Shown here: in pieces, positions 43,145 through 52,054 of the stretch | Numbering within the stretch: the stretch's first letter is position 1 | Layout: each line of letters begins with the position of its first letter | NCBI RefSeq assembly: GCF_010548375.1 | Contig: NZ_JAAGLY010000027.1 | Location: 1 to 64,000, forward strand | From: Streptomyces sp. SID13726 | Lineage (GTDB): Bacteria > Actinomycetota > Actinomycetes > Streptomycetales > Streptomycetaceae | DNA: 64,000 nt | Direction of reading: 5' to 3' | Notes under the pieces: model-generated | What the model was told of the DNA's origin: nothing | What the model saw: the letters and a program-made list of their open reading frames with translations, nothing else | Databases searched by the model: none | Position numbers and translations under genes: made by a program

Positions 43145-45816
43145 TACTTTGCCGTCTCCCCGACCAGGCGCTCCACCGCGTCCACGGCCTCGCCGACCGC
43201 GGCCGGGTTCTGGCCGCCGCCCTGGGCGACGTCCGGCTTGCCGCCACCGCCGCCGCCGAGGGTCTTGGCGGCGGTGCGAACCAGGTCGCCCGCCTTGAGA
43301 CCGCGCTCGCGGGCGGCCTCGTTGGTGGCGATGACCGTCAGCGGCTTGCCGTTGTTGACGGTGAAGAGGGCGACCACGGCGGCGCGCCCGCCCTGGATCC
43401 GGCCGCGCACGTCGAGGACCAGCTTGCGCAGGTCGTCCGGGGTCGTACCGTCCGGCACCTGACCGGTGACGACGGCGACACCGCGGACGTCCTTGGCGGA
43501 CTCCACCAGACCGGCGGCAGCCTGCAGGACCTTCTCCGCACGGAACTTCTCGATCTCCTTCTCGGCGTCCTTCAGCTTGCCGAGCATGGCGGAGACCTTC
43601 TCCGGAAGCTCCTCGGGGCGGCCCTTGATCAGCTCCTGGAGCTGGGCGACCACGGTGTGCTCACGGGCGAGGAAGTTGTAGGCGTCGACACCGACGAGCG
43701 CCTCGATACGGCGGACACCGGAGCCGATCGACGACTCGCCGAGCAGCTTGACCAGGCCGAGCTGCGAGGTGTTGTGCACGTGGGTGCCGCCGCACAGCTC
43801 CTTGGAGAAGTCGCCGATGGTCACCACGCGGACCCGCTCGCCGTACTTCTCGCCGAACTCGGCGATGGCGCCCTGCTTCTTGGCCTCGTCGATGCCCATG
43901 ACATCGGCGCGGACGTCGAGGTCGCGGGCGAGCACCTCGTTGATCTTCTGCTCGACGTCGGTCATCACGGCCGTGGGAACGGCGGACGGGGAGCCGAAGT
44001 CGAAGCGGAACCGGCCGGGCTGGTTCTCGGAACCGGCCTGGGCCGCCGTCGGGCCGAGCGCGTCCCGCAGCGCCTGGTGGGTGAGGTGGGTGGCCGAGTG
44101 GGCGCGGGCGATGGCGGTGCGTCGGCGGCCGTCGATCGAGGCGTGGGCCTTGGCCCCGACCGTCACCTCGCCGAACTGGACGACGCCCTTGTGGACGTAG
44201 ACGCCCGGGACCGGCTTCTGGCAGTCGCGGATCTCGATGACGGCACCGGAGTCGACCTTGATCTTGCCGGTGTCGCCGATCTGGCCGCCGCCCTCGGCGT
44301 AGAACGGCGTGCGGTCCAGGACGATCTCTACCTCGTCGCCCTCGGTGGCGGCCGGGGATGAGGCGCCGTCGACGAGGATGCCGACGATCGTGGACTCGCC
44401 CTCGGTGTCGCTGTAGCCGATGAACTCGGTCTCGCCGGTCCGGTCGGCGATCTCCCGGTAGGCACCGGCGCCGGCGTGCCCGGTCTTCTTGGCCTGGGCG
44501 TCCGCCTTGGCGCGCTCCCGCTGCTCCTTCATCAGACGGCGGAAGCCGTCCTCGTCCACGGAGAGGCCCTGCTCGGCGGCCATCTCCAGGGTGAGGTCGA
44601 TCGGGAAGCCCCAGGTGTCGTGGAGCAGGAACGCCTTGTCGCCGGCGAGGACCGTGCCACCGGCGGCCTTGGTCTCGGTGACGGCGGTGTCGAGGATGTT
44701 GGTGCCGCCCTTGAGGGCCTTGAGGAAGGCGTTCTCCTCGGCGACGGCGACCTTCTCGATGCGCTCGCGGTCGGTGACCAGCTCCGGGTACTGCTGGCCC
44801 ATCATCGCGATCACGGTGTCGATCAGGTCGAGGACGACCGGACCGGTGGCACCGAGCAGGCGCATGTTGCGGATGGCGCGGCGCATGATGCGGCGCAGGA
44901 CATAACCGCGGCCCTCGTTGCCGGGGGTGACGCCGTCACCGATGAGCATCACCGAGGTGCGCATGTGGTCGGTGACGACCCGCAGCGAGACATCCGAGCC
45001 GTGGGCCGCGCCGTAGTGGACCCCGGTCAGCTCGGTGGCCTTCTTGATGACGGCCATCGAGGTGTCGATCTCGTACATGTTCTGCACGCCCTGCAGGATC
45101 ATCGCGAGGCGCTCGAGACCGAGGCCGGTGTCGATGTTCTTGCTGGGGAGCTCGCCGAGGATCTCGAAGTTGTCCTTGCCGATGCCCTCGCCGCGCTCGT
45201 ACTGCATGAAGACGAGGTTCCAGATCTCCACGTACCGCTCGTCGTTGACGGCGGGGCCGCCCTCGACACCGAACTCGGGGCCGCGGTCGTAGTTGATCTC
45301 GGAACAGGGGCCGCAGGGTCCGGGGACGCCCATGGACCAGTAGTTGTCCTTCATGCCGAGGCGCTGGATGCGCTCCTTCGGCACGCCGACGACGTCGTGC
45401 CAGATGCGCTCGGCCTCGTCGTCGTCCTTGTAGACGGTGATCCACAGACGGTCGGCCTCCAGGCCGTAACCGCCCTTGTCCTGGGGGCTGGTGAGCAGCT
45501 CCCAGGCGTATTTGATGGCGCCTTCCTTGAAGTAGTCGCCGAAGGAGAAGTTGCCGCACATCTGGAAGAACGTGCCGTGCCGCGTGGTCTTGCCGACCTC
45601 TTCGATGTCCGGCGTGCGCACGCACTTCTGGACGCTGGTGGCGCGGTCGAAGGGCGGCTTGACCTCACCCAGGAAGTAGGGCTTGAAGGGCACCATGCCG
45701 GCCGGGACCAGGAGCAGAGTCGGGTCGTCCGCGATGAGCGACGCCGAAGGGACGACGGTGTGCCCGCGCTCCTCGAAGAAGCTCAGCCAGCGGCGGCGAA
45801 TCTCGGCCGACTCCAT
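43144..45816 (-). CDS. alaS: Alanyl-tRNA synthetase
   Basis: 890 residues. It charges tRNA-Ala. Motifs: RRRWLSFFEERGHTVVPSAS at the N-terminus, GTFFQMCGNFSFGDYFKEGA, the editing and zinc site with ARAHSATHLTHQAL (HxxxH) and KELCGGTHVHNTSQLG (CxxxH), and the C-Ala region after residue 780. The start is one base into the stop of the following upstream gene. Neighbours ruvX and two small membrane proteins share the operon, as in other streptomycetes. Confidence 0.98.
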   Translation of the reverse strand: MESAEIRRRWLSFFEERGHTVVPSASLIADDPTLLLVPAGMVPFKPYFLGEVKPPFDRATSVQKCVRTPDIEEVGKTTRHGTFFQMCGNFSFGDYFKEGAIKYAWELLTSPQDKGGYGLEADRLWITVYKDDDEAERIWHDVVGVPKERIQRLGMKDNYWSMGVPGPCGPCSEINYDRGPEFGVEGGPAVNDERYVEIWNLVFMQYERGEGIGKDNFEILGELPSKNIDTGLGLERLAMILQGVQNMYEIDTSMAVIKKATELTGVHYGAAHGSDVSLRVVTDHMRTSVMLIGDGVTPGNEGRGYVLRRIMRRAIRNMRLLGATGPVVLDLIDTVIAMMGQQYPELVTDRERIEKVAVAEENAFLKALKGGTNILDTAVTETKAAGGTVLAGDKAFLLHDTWGFPIDLTLEMAAEQGLSVDEDGFRRLMKEQRERAKADAQAKKTGHAGAGAYREIADRTGETEFIGYSDTEGESTIVGILVDGASSPAATEGDEVEIVLDRTPFYAEGGGQIGDTGKIKVDSGAVIEIRDCQKPVPGVYVHKGVVQFGEVTVGAKAHASIDGRRRTAIARAHSATHLTHQALRDALGPTAAQAGSENQPGRFRFDFGSPSAVPTAVMTDVEQKINEVLARDLDVRADVMGIDEAKKQGAIAEFGEKYGERVRVVTIGDFSKELCGGTHVHNTSQLGLVKLLGESSIGSGVRRIEALVGVDAYNFLAREHTVVAQLQELIKGRPEELPEKVSAMLGKLKDAEKEIEKFRAEKVLQAAAGLVESAKDVRGVAVVTGQVPDGTTPDDLRKLVLDVRGRIQGGRAAVVALFTVNNGKPLTVIATNEAARERGLKAGDLVRTAAKTLGGGGGGKPDVAQGGGQNPAAVGEAVDAVERLVGETAK

Positions 45817-46157
45817 CAGTGGTCCTCATTCCGGTTGTACGGGTGCGTCTTGTACGACTTCGTCGTGTACGTCGTGTTCTCGATGGCGGCGATGCGCCGG
45901 GGTGCGGGCAGTTCGGGGCTCTCGTCGATACCGAGGGCGTCCGTCAGCTCGGCCTCCCGCTGGGCCATGTTGTCGCGGACGTCGAGCGCGAAGCCGACCG
46001 CGCGGTCCTTCAGGCGGGCACCCGACTCGATCGCCTTGTTGGCCGCGGCGACGGCGAGGTTCTCGGGGGTCAGCTGCCTGAGCTTGCGATTGACCTTGGT
46101 GGTGGCCCAGACACCGGCGGCCACGCCCGTGCTGAACCAGAAAGTACGGCGGAACAT
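45816..46157 (-). CDS. Small protein of actinobacterial DUF6167 type
   Basis: 113 residues. A hydrophobic N-terminal helix (TFWFSTGVAAGVWATTKVNR) is followed by a helical region (KAIESGARLKDRAVGFALDV). It matches proteins I recall as DUF6167, located between alaS and the DUF948 gene in Streptomyces. The function is unknown. The stop overlaps the alaS start by one base, so it is read in one mRNA. Confidence 0.85.
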   Translation of the reverse strand: MFRRTFWFSTGVAAGVWATTKVNRKLRQLTPENLAVAAANKAIESGARLKDRAVGFALDVRDNMAQREAELTDALGIDESPELPAPRRIAAIENTTYTTKSYKTHPYNRNEDH

Positions 46158-46166
46158 CTGTGAGCC

Positions 46167-46592
46167 TCAGTCCCTCTTCCCGCGGCCCCGGGAAACCGCC
46201 CGGCCCACGATCACGGTACGTCGGGAGGCCTTCGCGGGCACGTCGTCCTTGCGGCCGCCGAGTGCGCGGCGCACGCCGTAGCCGAAGGCCGCGACCTTGA
46301 CCAGGGGGCCGCCGAAGGTGGAGGCGACGGTCGTGGACAGCGCGGAGGCGTTCGACGTGACCTCCTGGACGTCCGAGGCGATCGCGTCGACCCGCTCGAT
46401 CTGCGTCTGCGCCGAGCGCACCGCGGTGGAGGCGTCGGCCAGCAGCGGCACGGCCTGGTCGGTCACGTCCGCGACGAGCTTGGTGGTCGCCTTGAGCGTC
46501 TGGGCCAGCCTCGCCAGCGCGACGGCGAGGAAGGAGACCAGGATCGCCCAGAAGACGGCCACCAGGATCCCGGCAACCTCTCCACCGGACAC
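46167..46592 (-). CDS. DUF948-type membrane protein
   Basis: 141 residues. The N-terminal transmembrane helix (EVAGILVAVFWAILVSFLAV) is followed by a heptad-like region with TLKATTKLVADVTDQAVPLL and IERVDAIASDVQEVTSN, typical of the DUF948 family (methyl-accepting-like, coiled). The C-terminal part is basic. I chose GTG at 46592 (AGG at six bases upstream). It lies nine bases before the DUF6167 gene. Its function is unknown; coiled-coil membrane proteins of this kind may scaffold. Confidence 0.85.
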   Translation of the reverse strand: MSGGEVAGILVAVFWAILVSFLAVALARLAQTLKATTKLVADVTDQAVPLLADASTAVRSAQTQIERVDAIASDVQEVTSNASALSTTVASTFGGPLVKVAAFGYGVRRALGGRKDDVPAKASRRTVIVGRAVSRGRGKRD

Positions 46593-46702
46593 CTGACACC
46601 TGCTCTCATAAACACCTGTTGATATCGGTGCCGAGCCTATCGCGCCGGGGACGGCGCTCCGCACCGGATTAGCCCCGCGCGCACCCGGGCCGTCCGCTCC
46701 GA

Positions 46703-46732
46703 TTGTACGGACTGAACACGCTTCAGTACGCT
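46703..46732 (+). promoter_or_regulatory. Possible leaderless promoter of the second STAND gene
   Basis: TTGTAC at 46703-46708 and TACGCT at 46727-46732 are 18 bp apart. The ATG at 46742 lies nine bases beyond the -10 box, and no ribosome site precedes it, so a leaderless mRNA is plausible. Confidence 0.4.
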
Positions 46733-46741
46733 CCGTGTCCC

Positions 46742-48919
46742 ATGCGCAGTCATCAGCCGGGCGGCACCGAGGCGAACGGCAATCTCCCCCTGGAACTCGA
46801 CGGGTTCGTGGGTCGCCGCGCCGAACTCTCCGGCCTCGCGCGGGCGCTGGACACCGCGCGGCTGGTGACGGTGACCGGGCCCGGCGGGATCGGCAAGTCG
46901 CGGCTGGCGGCACGGGTGGCCGGCGGCCGGTGCGCGCCGCCCGACGGGGTGTGGCGCGTGGAGCTGGCCGCCGTACGCGATCCGGAGTTCGTCGACCACG
47001 CGCTGGTGGAGTCGCTGGGGCTGACGGACCACACCGCGAGGCCGCCGCGCGAGACACTGCTCGCGCGTCTCGCCGGGCGCCGGACGCTGTTGGTGCTCGA
47101 CGGTTTCGAGCACCTGGTGGACGCGTGCGCTCCGCTGGTCGTCGACCTGCTGGGGCGGGTTCCGGGTCTCGTGGTGCTGGCGGTCGGGCGCAGGGCGCTG
47201 TCCGTGGCGGGCGAGCGGGTGTTCGCGCTGGGGCCGCTCGGTGAGGGCGAGGCCGTGGAACTGTTCGAGGAGCGGGCCGGGCGGCACGGGGTGACGCTCG
47301 GGGACGATCCGCACGTACGGGAGTTGTGCCGGCGCCTGGACGGCATCCCGCTGGCGATCGAGCTGGCCGCGGGGCGGCTGGGGGCGCTGTCGCCCGGGCA
47401 GCTGCTGGAGCGGCTCGACGACCGGTTCCGGCTGCTGACCGGCGGCGGGCGGGACGCGCTCCCCCGGCACCGGACGCTGCGCACGGCGATCGGCTGGAGC
47501 CATGAACTGTGCACGCCCGAGGAGCGGTTGCTGTGGGCACGGCTGTCCGTGTTCGCCGGGCCGTTCGACCTGGAGGCCGCCGAATACGTGTGCGGCGGCG
47601 AGGGGCTGCACTCCGACGACGTCCTCGACGTGCTGTCCGCGCTGCTCGCCCAGTCCGTGGTGGCCCGCGAGGAGACCGCGACCGGTGTGCGCTACCGGAT
47701 GCTCGACACGGTCCGGGCGTACGGCGCCGACTGGCTGGAGGCGGCCGGCGACGCGGTCCGGCTGCGCCGACGGCACCGCGACTGGTACGTCGGCCTGGCG
47801 ACCTGGTGCGAGCTGGACTGGTTCTCGCCGCGCCAGAACGAGGTGGCCGCACGCGTGGAGGCCGAGCTGCCGAACCTGCGCTGCGCCCTGGAGTACTGCC
47901 TCACCGAACCGGACGGCGCCGACCTCGCCCGGCATCTCGCGGGCTCCCTCTGGTTCTGCTGGGTCGGCTGCGGGCGTCTCGCCGAGGGCCGGCACTGGCT
48001 GGAGCGCAGTGTGGAGCTGGAGCCCGGCGACGAGCACTCGCGGCTCAAGGCCCTGTGGGTGCTCGGCTATGTGGCGGTCCTCCAGGGCGACACGGTGCCC
48101 GCGCTGGCGGCGCTCCAGGAGTGCCGGGAGGAGGCGGAGCGGTCCGCGAACCCGACGGCGGTGGCCTACGCCGAGCACCGCACCGGCTGTCTCGCGCTCG
48201 TCTCGGACGACATGCCCCGCGCGGAGAGACTGCTGCGCTCGGCACTGTCGCGCTACCAGGAGATCGGCGAGCTCAACAGCAATGTGCTGATGGGCCAGGT
48301 CGAGCTGGCGATGGCCCGGGCGTTCCTCGGCGAACTGCCGGACGCGGTGCGGCTGTGCGAGGACGTGCGCCGGGTGTGCGAGGACCACGGCGAGCGCTGG
48401 GCCCGCTCGTACGCGCTGTACGTCCTTGCCTACGCGGCCTGGAGCGAGGGCGATCCGGCACGCGCGCGCGTTCTCCTCACCGACGCGCTGACCTGCGCGC
48501 ACGCCTTCCACGACCTGCTCGGCTCGGTCCTGTCGATCGAGTTGCTCGCCCTGGTCACGGTGACCGAGGGGGACGCGGACGAGGCGGCGGTGCTCCAGGG
48601 CGCGGCGGCCTCGATGTGGCCCTCGGTGGGTCTGCCGCTGTTCGGCTCGGCGTACTACAACGCCCCGCACGAGCGGTGCGAGGAGCGGGCCCGGGAGCGG
48701 CTGGGCGACGAGCGGTACGAGGACGCCGTACGACACGGGGCCCGGCTGGGCCGGGACGCGGCGGTGTCCCGGGCGCCGGGGCGGGCGGGGCGGACGCAGG
48801 CTCCTGAGGCGCTGCCCGCGCCGCGGGGGCCGGTGCGGCGCACGACCGCGAGTCTGCCCCCTGACATGCACGAACCCGCCGCCTCGCCCACCCGGAAGGG
48901 CGGGGAGACGGCGGGCTGA
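46742..48919 (+). CDS. STAND/LuxR-like ATPase with TPR repeats, no DNA-binding domain
   Basis: About 725 residues. Walker A is VTVTGPGGIGKSRLAARVAG near residues 42-61, Walker B RRTLLVLDGFEHL, and the NB-ARC helix IPLAIELAAGRLGALSP. Residues 230-330 look like a winged-helix/ARC part; residues 330-660 are TPR-like repeats. There is no N-terminal SARP domain and no C-terminal LuxR helix-turn-helix. The last 50 residues are Arg/Pro-rich. It resembles the ATPase core of AfsR/MalT regulators, so it probably switches through protein contacts. It stands alone between divergent DUF948 and convergent rpsD. The ATG at 46742 was preferred over a TTG at 46703. Confidence 0.82.
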   Translation: MRSHQPGGTEANGNLPLELDGFVGRRAELSGLARALDTARLVTVTGPGGIGKSRLAARVAGGRCAPPDGVWRVELAAVRDPEFVDHALVESLGLTDHTARPPRETLLARLAGRRTLLVLDGFEHLVDACAPLVVDLLGRVPGLVVLAVGRRALSVAGERVFALGPLGEGEAVELFEERAGRHGVTLGDDPHVRELCRRLDGIPLAIELAAGRLGALSPGQLLERLDDRFRLLTGGGRDALPRHRTLRTAIGWSHELCTPEERLLWARLSVFAGPFDLEAAEYVCGGEGLHSDDVLDVLSALLAQSVVAREETATGVRYRMLDTVRAYGADWLEAAGDAVRLRRRHRDWYVGLATWCELDWFSPRQNEVAARVEAELPNLRCALEYCLTEPDGADLARHLAGSLWFCWVGCGRLAEGRHWLERSVELEPGDEHSRLKALWVLGYVAVLQGDTVPALAALQECREEAERSANPTAVAYAEHRTGCLALVSDDMPRAERLLRSALSRYQEIGELNSNVLMGQVELAMARAFLGELPDAVRLCEDVRRVCEDHGERWARSYALYVLAYAAWSEGDPARARVLLTDALTCAHAFHDLLGSVLSIELLALVTVTEGDADEAAVLQGAAASMWPSVGLPLFGSAYYNAPHERCEERARERLGDERYEDAVRHGARLGRDAAVSRAPGRAGRTQAPEALPAPRGPVRRTTASLPPDMHEPAASPTRKGGETAG
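48875..48915. terminator. Imperfect hairpin at the end of the second STAND gene
   Basis: CCCGCCGCCTCGCCC at 48875-48889 pairs with GGGCGGGGAGACGGCGGG at 48898-48915, with internal bulges. It overlaps the last codons of the STAND gene and lies 28 bp from the rpsD stop, so it may serve both convergent genes. Confidence 0.5.
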
Positions 48920-48942
48920 GTGGTGCTACCGCCTGCTGGTGA

Positions 48943-49557
48943 TCAGCGGGCGTAGTACTCGACGACGAGCTGCTCGTCGCAGATCACCGGGATCTCCTTG
49001 CGGTTCGGCTCACGGTCCAGGCGGAACGCCAGGGCGCCGAGGTTCACCTGGAGGTAGCGCGGGGTCTCGCCGTCGGGGGCGAAGCCACCGGCGCGGGAGA
49101 CCTCGAACAGCGGCTTGCTGCGGCTGCGCTCGCGGACCATCACGACGTCGTCGGGCTTGACGCGGAAGGACGGCTTGTCGACCTTCTGGCCGTTGACCTC
49201 GATGTGGCCGTGGACGACCATCTGGCGGGCCTGGTAGATCGTGCGGGCGATGCCCGAACGCAGGACCAGCGCGTCGAGACGGCGCTCGAGCTCGATGATC
49301 AGGGCCTCACCGGTCTTGCCCTGGACCTTGGAGGCACGCTCGTAGGCGCGGACGAGCTGACGCTCGGACACGTCGTACTGCGCACGCAGACGCTGCTTCT
49401 CGAGCAGACGGACCTTGTAGTCCGAGTTCTGCTTGCGGCCACGGCCGTGCTCACCCGGCGGGTAGGGACGGGCCTCGAAGTACTTGACGGCCTTCGGGGT
49501 CAGCGCGATGCCGAGGGCACGCGACTTCTTGACCTTGGGGCGGGACTGGTTCGCCAC
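48943..49557 (-). CDS. rpsD: 30S ribosomal protein S4
   Basis: 204 residues. It nucleates 30S assembly by binding 16S rRNA. Motifs: RPKVKKSRALGIALTPKAVK, GRGRKQNSDYKVRLLEKQRL, and the S4 domain LDALVLRSGIARTIYQARQM then VHGHIEVNGQKVDKPSFRV. In Streptomyces it stands alone, not in the S10/alpha operon. The ATG follows GAAATGAGAAGC on the minus strand. Confidence 0.97.
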   Translation of the reverse strand: MANQSRPKVKKSRALGIALTPKAVKYFEARPYPPGEHGRGRKQNSDYKVRLLEKQRLRAQYDVSERQLVRAYERASKVQGKTGEALIIELERRLDALVLRSGIARTIYQARQMVVHGHIEVNGQKVDKPSFRVKPDDVVMVRERSRSKPLFEVSRAGGFAPDGETPRYLQVNLGALAFRLDREPNRKEIPVICDEQLVVEYYAR

Positions 49558-49775
49558 TGCTTCTCATTTCCTGGTTGTCGGCTCGTCAGGGTGTTGAGGG
49601 AGGTCGCATCCGCAGCCGGGGAAACCCTCCGGGTCCGCGAGGGACCTGGTGGGCAGCCGCTCCCCTGGTCTGGGCACATATGTGCAGCACGCGAGTGACC
49701 CACCGACCGGTCTCCCCCTGGGGCGAGTGGTGGTGGGTTGCCCGCGACACCGTGCGAACGGTGCGCGACGCTCCT

Positions 49776-49795
49776 GGAACCCCCTGAGGGGTTCC
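49776..49795 (-). terminator. Hairpin between rarA and rpsD
   Basis: GGAACCCC at 49776-49783 pairs perfectly with GGGGTTCC at 49788-49795 with a four-base loop. It follows the rarA end. The rest of 49558-49855 is the rpsD leader; it holds further short inverted repeats (ACCGTGCGAACGGT, CACATATGTG) and no gene. Confidence 0.7.
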
Positions 49796-49855
49796 GGCTG
49801 ACCGTCCCGTTCTGACTGCACGGGACACAGCACTTCGAGGGATTCTACAGGCTGC

Positions 49856-51211
49856 TCAGGACCGCTTACGACCGAGGTGCTGCCGGGTCCACTCCACCGC
49901 GTCCGCGTACCGCGCCTCGGCGCCGTGCCGGGTGGGTGTGTAGTACTCCCGGTCCTTGAGCTCCTCCGGGGCGTACTGCTGGGCGGCGATGCCTTCGGGC
50001 AGGTCGTGCGGGTAGACGTACCCCTGTGCGTGCCCGAGCTTGGCCGCGCCCTTGTAGTGCCCGTCCCGCAGGTGCATCGGCACGGGTCCCGCGTGTCCCT
50101 TGCGTACGTCCTCCATGGCGGCGCCGATCGCCGTGGTCGCGGCGTTGGACTTCGGTGCCAGGGCGAGGGCGATGGTGGCGTGGCTGAGCGTCAGCGCGGC
50201 CTCGGGGAAGCCGATCATGGCGACGGCCTGGGCGGCGGCGACGGCTATGGGCAGCGCGTTCGGGTCCGCGAGGCCGATGTCCTCGCTGGCGGAGATCATC
50301 AGGCGGCGGGCGATGAAGCGGGGGTCCTCGCCGGCCTCGATCATGCGGGCCAGGTAGTGCAGGGCCGCGTCGACGTCCGAGCCCCTGATCGACTTGATGA
50401 GGGCGCTGGCGACGTCGTAGTGCTGGTCGCCGTCGCGGTCGTACTTCACGGCCGCGCGGTCGACCGTCTCCTCCAGGGTGGTGAGGGAGATCTCCGACTC
50501 GCCCTTGTCGAGCGCGGCCCCGGCGGCGGCCTCCAGGGCGGTCAGGGCGCGGCGGGCGTCTCCGCCGGCGATCCGCAGGAGGTGGGCCTCGGTGTCCTCG
50601 GGGAGGGTGACGGCGTCCTTCAGGCCGCGCTCGTCGCTCAGCGCCCGCTTCAGGAGCCCTCTGAGGTCGTCGTCCGTGAGGGGTTCCAGGGTCAGCAGCA
50701 GGGAGCGGGACAGCAGCGGGGAGATCACCGAGAAGTACGGGTTCTCGGTGGTGGCCGCGATCAGGGTCACCCAGCGGTTCTCGACCGCGGGCAGCAGGGA
50801 GTCCTGCTGGGCCTTGCTGAAGCGGTGGATCTCGTCGAGGAAGAGGACGGTCTCCTTGCCGAAGCCTCCGGTGGCGCGGCGGGCGCCGTCGATGACCGCG
50901 CGGACCTCCTTGACGCCCGCGGTGATCGCGGAGAGCTCCACGAAGCGCTTGTTCGTCGCCTTGGAGACGACGTACGCCAGGGTGGTCTTGCCGGTGCCGG
51001 GCGGGCCCCAGAGGATCACCGAGGAGGGCCCGGCGGGGCCGCCGCTGCCCTCGCCGACCAGTCGGCGCAGCGGCGAGCCCGGTTTGAGCAGGTGCTGCTG
51101 GCCCACCACCTCGTCGAGGGTGCGCGGGCGCATCCGGACCGCCAGGGGGCTGCCGGCCGGGTCCTTCTCCTGGCGCTCTTCCGCCGCGGCGGTGAACAGA
51201 TCGGGCTCCAC
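49856..51211 (-). CDS. rarA: Replication-associated AAA+ ATPase RarA (MgsA)
   Basis: 451 residues. It acts at stalled replication forks. Motifs: MRPRTLDEVVGQQHLLKPGS, VILWGPPGTGKTTLAYVVS (Walker A), VLFLDEIHRFSKAQQDSLLP (Walker B), AATTENPYFSVISPLLSRS (sensor 1), RIAGGDARRALTALEAAAG (sensor 2), and the C-terminal tetramer domain. The start is GTG. rpsD follows on the same strand with a hairpin between. Confidence 0.96.
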   Translation of the reverse strand: MEPDLFTAAAEERQEKDPAGSPLAVRMRPRTLDEVVGQQHLLKPGSPLRRLVGEGSGGPAGPSSVILWGPPGTGKTTLAYVVSKATNKRFVELSAITAGVKEVRAVIDGARRATGGFGKETVLFLDEIHRFSKAQQDSLLPAVENRWVTLIAATTENPYFSVISPLLSRSLLLTLEPLTDDDLRGLLKRALSDERGLKDAVTLPEDTEAHLLRIAGGDARRALTALEAAAGAALDKGESEISLTTLEETVDRAAVKYDRDGDQHYDVASALIKSIRGSDVDAALHYLARMIEAGEDPRFIARRLMISASEDIGLADPNALPIAVAAAQAVAMIGFPEAALTLSHATIALALAPKSNAATTAIGAAMEDVRKGHAGPVPMHLRDGHYKGAAKLGHAQGYVYPHDLPEGIAAQQYAPEELKDREYYTPTRHGAEARYADAVEWTRQHLGRKRS

Positions 51212-51246
51212 GGTGGAAACCCTAGTTCACGGCACTGACAACGCCG

Positions 51247-51909
51247 TCAGGCCCAGAGGCTGGAGCCCCAGCGGGTCAGGATCAGCATCGCGATGACACC
51301 GCAGTGGGTGACCGGCAGGACCCAGGTGAACTCGGAGAGGAACCGCTTGAGCCAGCCCGGCGACGGCAGGAAGTCGTTGCGGATGTTGAACGAGGTGACG
51401 TACCAGAACATGGTGATCGTGGCGACCCAGGCCAGCGAGCACCACAGGCACAGCGCGTTGATCCGGTACAGCGACTGGAACTGCAGCCAGGTGACGAAGC
51501 ACACGCCGAAGAGCGTGCCGAAGTTGAAGGTGAGCCAGTACCAGCGCGGGAAGGTGGCGCGGGTCAGCAGGCTCATGCCGACGCAGATGACGATGCCGTA
51601 GCAGACGAGACCGAGCATCGGGTTGGGGAACCCGAAGGCGGCGGCCTGCTTGCTCTCCATCACGCTGCCGCAGGAGACGATCGGGTTGAGGGAGCAGCTC
51701 GGGGTGAACGTCTTGCCGCTCACCTTGCCCTCGAGGATCTTGAACTTGTCGATCGTGATGACCCACGCGGCGAGCAGTCCGGCCGCGCCGGTGATCACCA
51801 GCATCAGGGCGAAGGCACGGCTGCCTCCCACCGACCGGGGAGCGCCGCCGGCATCCGCCGACGAGGACTCGGGTTCGGTGGAGACGTCTTTGACAGTGGT
51901 CTTGCTCAT
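51247..51909 (-). CDS. Vitamin K epoxide reductase (VKOR) family membrane protein
   Basis: 220 residues with about five transmembrane helices. Cys72 and Cys80 (PSCSLNPIVSCGSVME) and the CLWC pair at 154-157 (LCLWCSLAW) are the redox-active cysteines of VKOR proteins. In actinobacteria such proteins reoxidise DsbA-like oxidases for disulfide formation in secreted proteins. No DsbA gene lies next to it. The ATG at 51909 gives a normal length; the upstream in-frame sequence is not membrane-like. Confidence 0.93.
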   Translation of the reverse strand: MSKTTVKDVSTEPESSSADAGGAPRSVGGSRAFALMLVITGAAGLLAAWVITIDKFKILEGKVSGKTFTPSCSLNPIVSCGSVMESKQAAAFGFPNPMLGLVCYGIVICVGMSLLTRATFPRWYWLTFNFGTLFGVCFVTWLQFQSLYRINALCLWCSLAWVATITMFWYVTSFNIRNDFLPSPGWLKRFLSEFTWVLPVTHCGVIAMLILTRWGSSLWA

Positions 51910-52054
51910 CACGCCGATTCCGTCTGCTTGAGAGTTGGACCTTCTTCGGGCAGGGCCATTGTGCCGTACACCGGGGTCTGTCCACCGTTCGGTGGACATA
52001 AGGAAGTACGCACGGTCGTCCCTGAGCGTTCGGTTCCGGCCGAGGCTCGGGGGC

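Noticed and set aside
46167..47852. Extending the DUF948 gene far upstream on the minus strand
   Set aside because: The upstream residues are Arg/Pro-rich shadow of the STAND gene; GTG at 46592 gives the family N-terminus.
49558..49855. tRNA or small RNA gene in the rpsD leader
   Set aside because: No cloverleaf or T-loop GGTTCGANTCC was found; only short inverted repeats.
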